A stretch of DNA of 32,655 nucleotides from Methanocalculus sp. GTDB taxonomy: Archaea; Halobacteriota; Methanomicrobia; Methanomicrobiales; Methanocorpusculaceae. Made by a program: the position numbers and the translations under genes. The notes under the pieces are model-generated. The model was given only the letters and a program-made list of their open reading frames with translations, was not told where the DNA came from and did no database searches. This document shows positions 32,655-32,655 of the stretch, one piece after another; the first letter of the stretch is position 1; every line of letters starts with the position of its first letter. The DNA lies in NCBI GenBank assembly GCA_013329165.1, contig DUKV01000042.1:1-32655 (forward strand). Reading direction: 5' to 3'.

Positions 32655-32655
32655 A
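32441..32655 (-). mobile_element. 3' part of a degraded group II intron
   Basis: On the minus strand the RT remnant is followed by the intron's 3' end. GCGTGAGCC (GAGCC at 32498-32502) and GCACGTGCTGGTTC (GGTTC at 32484-32488) match the two sides of domain V, but the about 15 bases that normally form its upper stem and GAAA-type loop are missing. A G-rich linker GGAAGGGGGAGG follows, then a domain VI-like hairpin: CATCCC-type strands 32451-32461 and 32466-32475 around a four-base loop. The end CTATTCGACAT suggests a 3' splice boundary near 32441-32443. The 5' part, including domain I, is outside the window. Confidence 0.6.

Noticed and set aside
1..32655. CRISPR arrays, rRNA genes, insertion sequences, replication origin
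   Set aside because: No regularly spaced repeats, rRNA segments, transposase frames with terminal repeats, or origin repeats next to an Orc1/Cdc6 gene were seen.

Overview
The window is from a methanogenic euryarchaeon, most probably order Methanomicrobiales (a Methanocalculus-like genome is my best guess from protein recall). The evidence is archaeal uL11-uL1-uL10-P1 order, Spt5/SecE, the tetrahydromethanopterin enzyme MptE, an archaeal FAD synthase, DTD2-type D-aminoacyl-tRNA deacylase, euryarchaeal FtsZ, Shine-Dalgarno sites of the GGTGAT/GGAGG type, and many TATA boxes placed about 26 bases before an ATG, which suggests leaderless mRNAs. Genes are densely packed on both strands, with ATGA overlaps inside operons and several convergent 3' overlaps.

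Layout. 1-2.6 kb: ribL (apparent CTG start) behind a JAMM metalloprotease gene, a DUF45/YgjP-like metallopeptidase with extra N-terminal repeats, and a fused MntA-HepT-like protein whose two active sites look erased. 2.7-6.9 kb: a membrane-export island. On the minus strand are an ABC-2 permease fused to a PrsW-type intramembrane protease, a second ABC-2 permease and a 48-residue membrane micro-protein; the ATPase is divergent. 6.9-10.8 kb: tRNA-Lys(CTT), then a TrkA-N/DHH phosphoesterase, mptE and a radical SAM/HhH protein in an overlapping operon. 10.8-15.7 kb: a GNAT acetyltransferase, ileS, and thg1 with a PRC-barrel gene. 15.7-20.1 kb: an S2P/CBS membrane protease facing a three-gene operon (58-residue Cys-rich protein, MoeA, MoeA-PBP fusion) for molybdenum/tungsten pterin cofactor. 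20.2-25.9 kb: dtdA-ftsZ-secE-spt5 followed by rpl11-rpl1-rpl10-rpl12, an information-processing and division block. 26.0-28.5 kb: hypF with a truncated downstream gene. 28.5-31.9 kb: two winged-helix regulators and an archaeal Ski2-like helicase. 31.9-32.7 kb: decayed sequence, namely a broken cache-domain sensor gene abutting the 3' end of an internally deleted group II intron that runs off the window.

Working together: ATPase plus two permeases plus protease domain form one predicted transporter that may export and process a substrate within the membrane. The two MoeA proteins and HypF are consistent with Mo/W formylmethanofuran dehydrogenase and [NiFe] hydrogenase maturation in a hydrogenotrophic methanogen (inference; those enzymes are not in the window). 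The strongest candidates for something little described are the ABC-2/PrsW fusion with its micro-protein, the doubly degenerate MNT-HEPT fusion, the 58-residue MoeA-linked protein, and the collapsed group II intron. All family assignments come from reading motifs by eye; no search was run.
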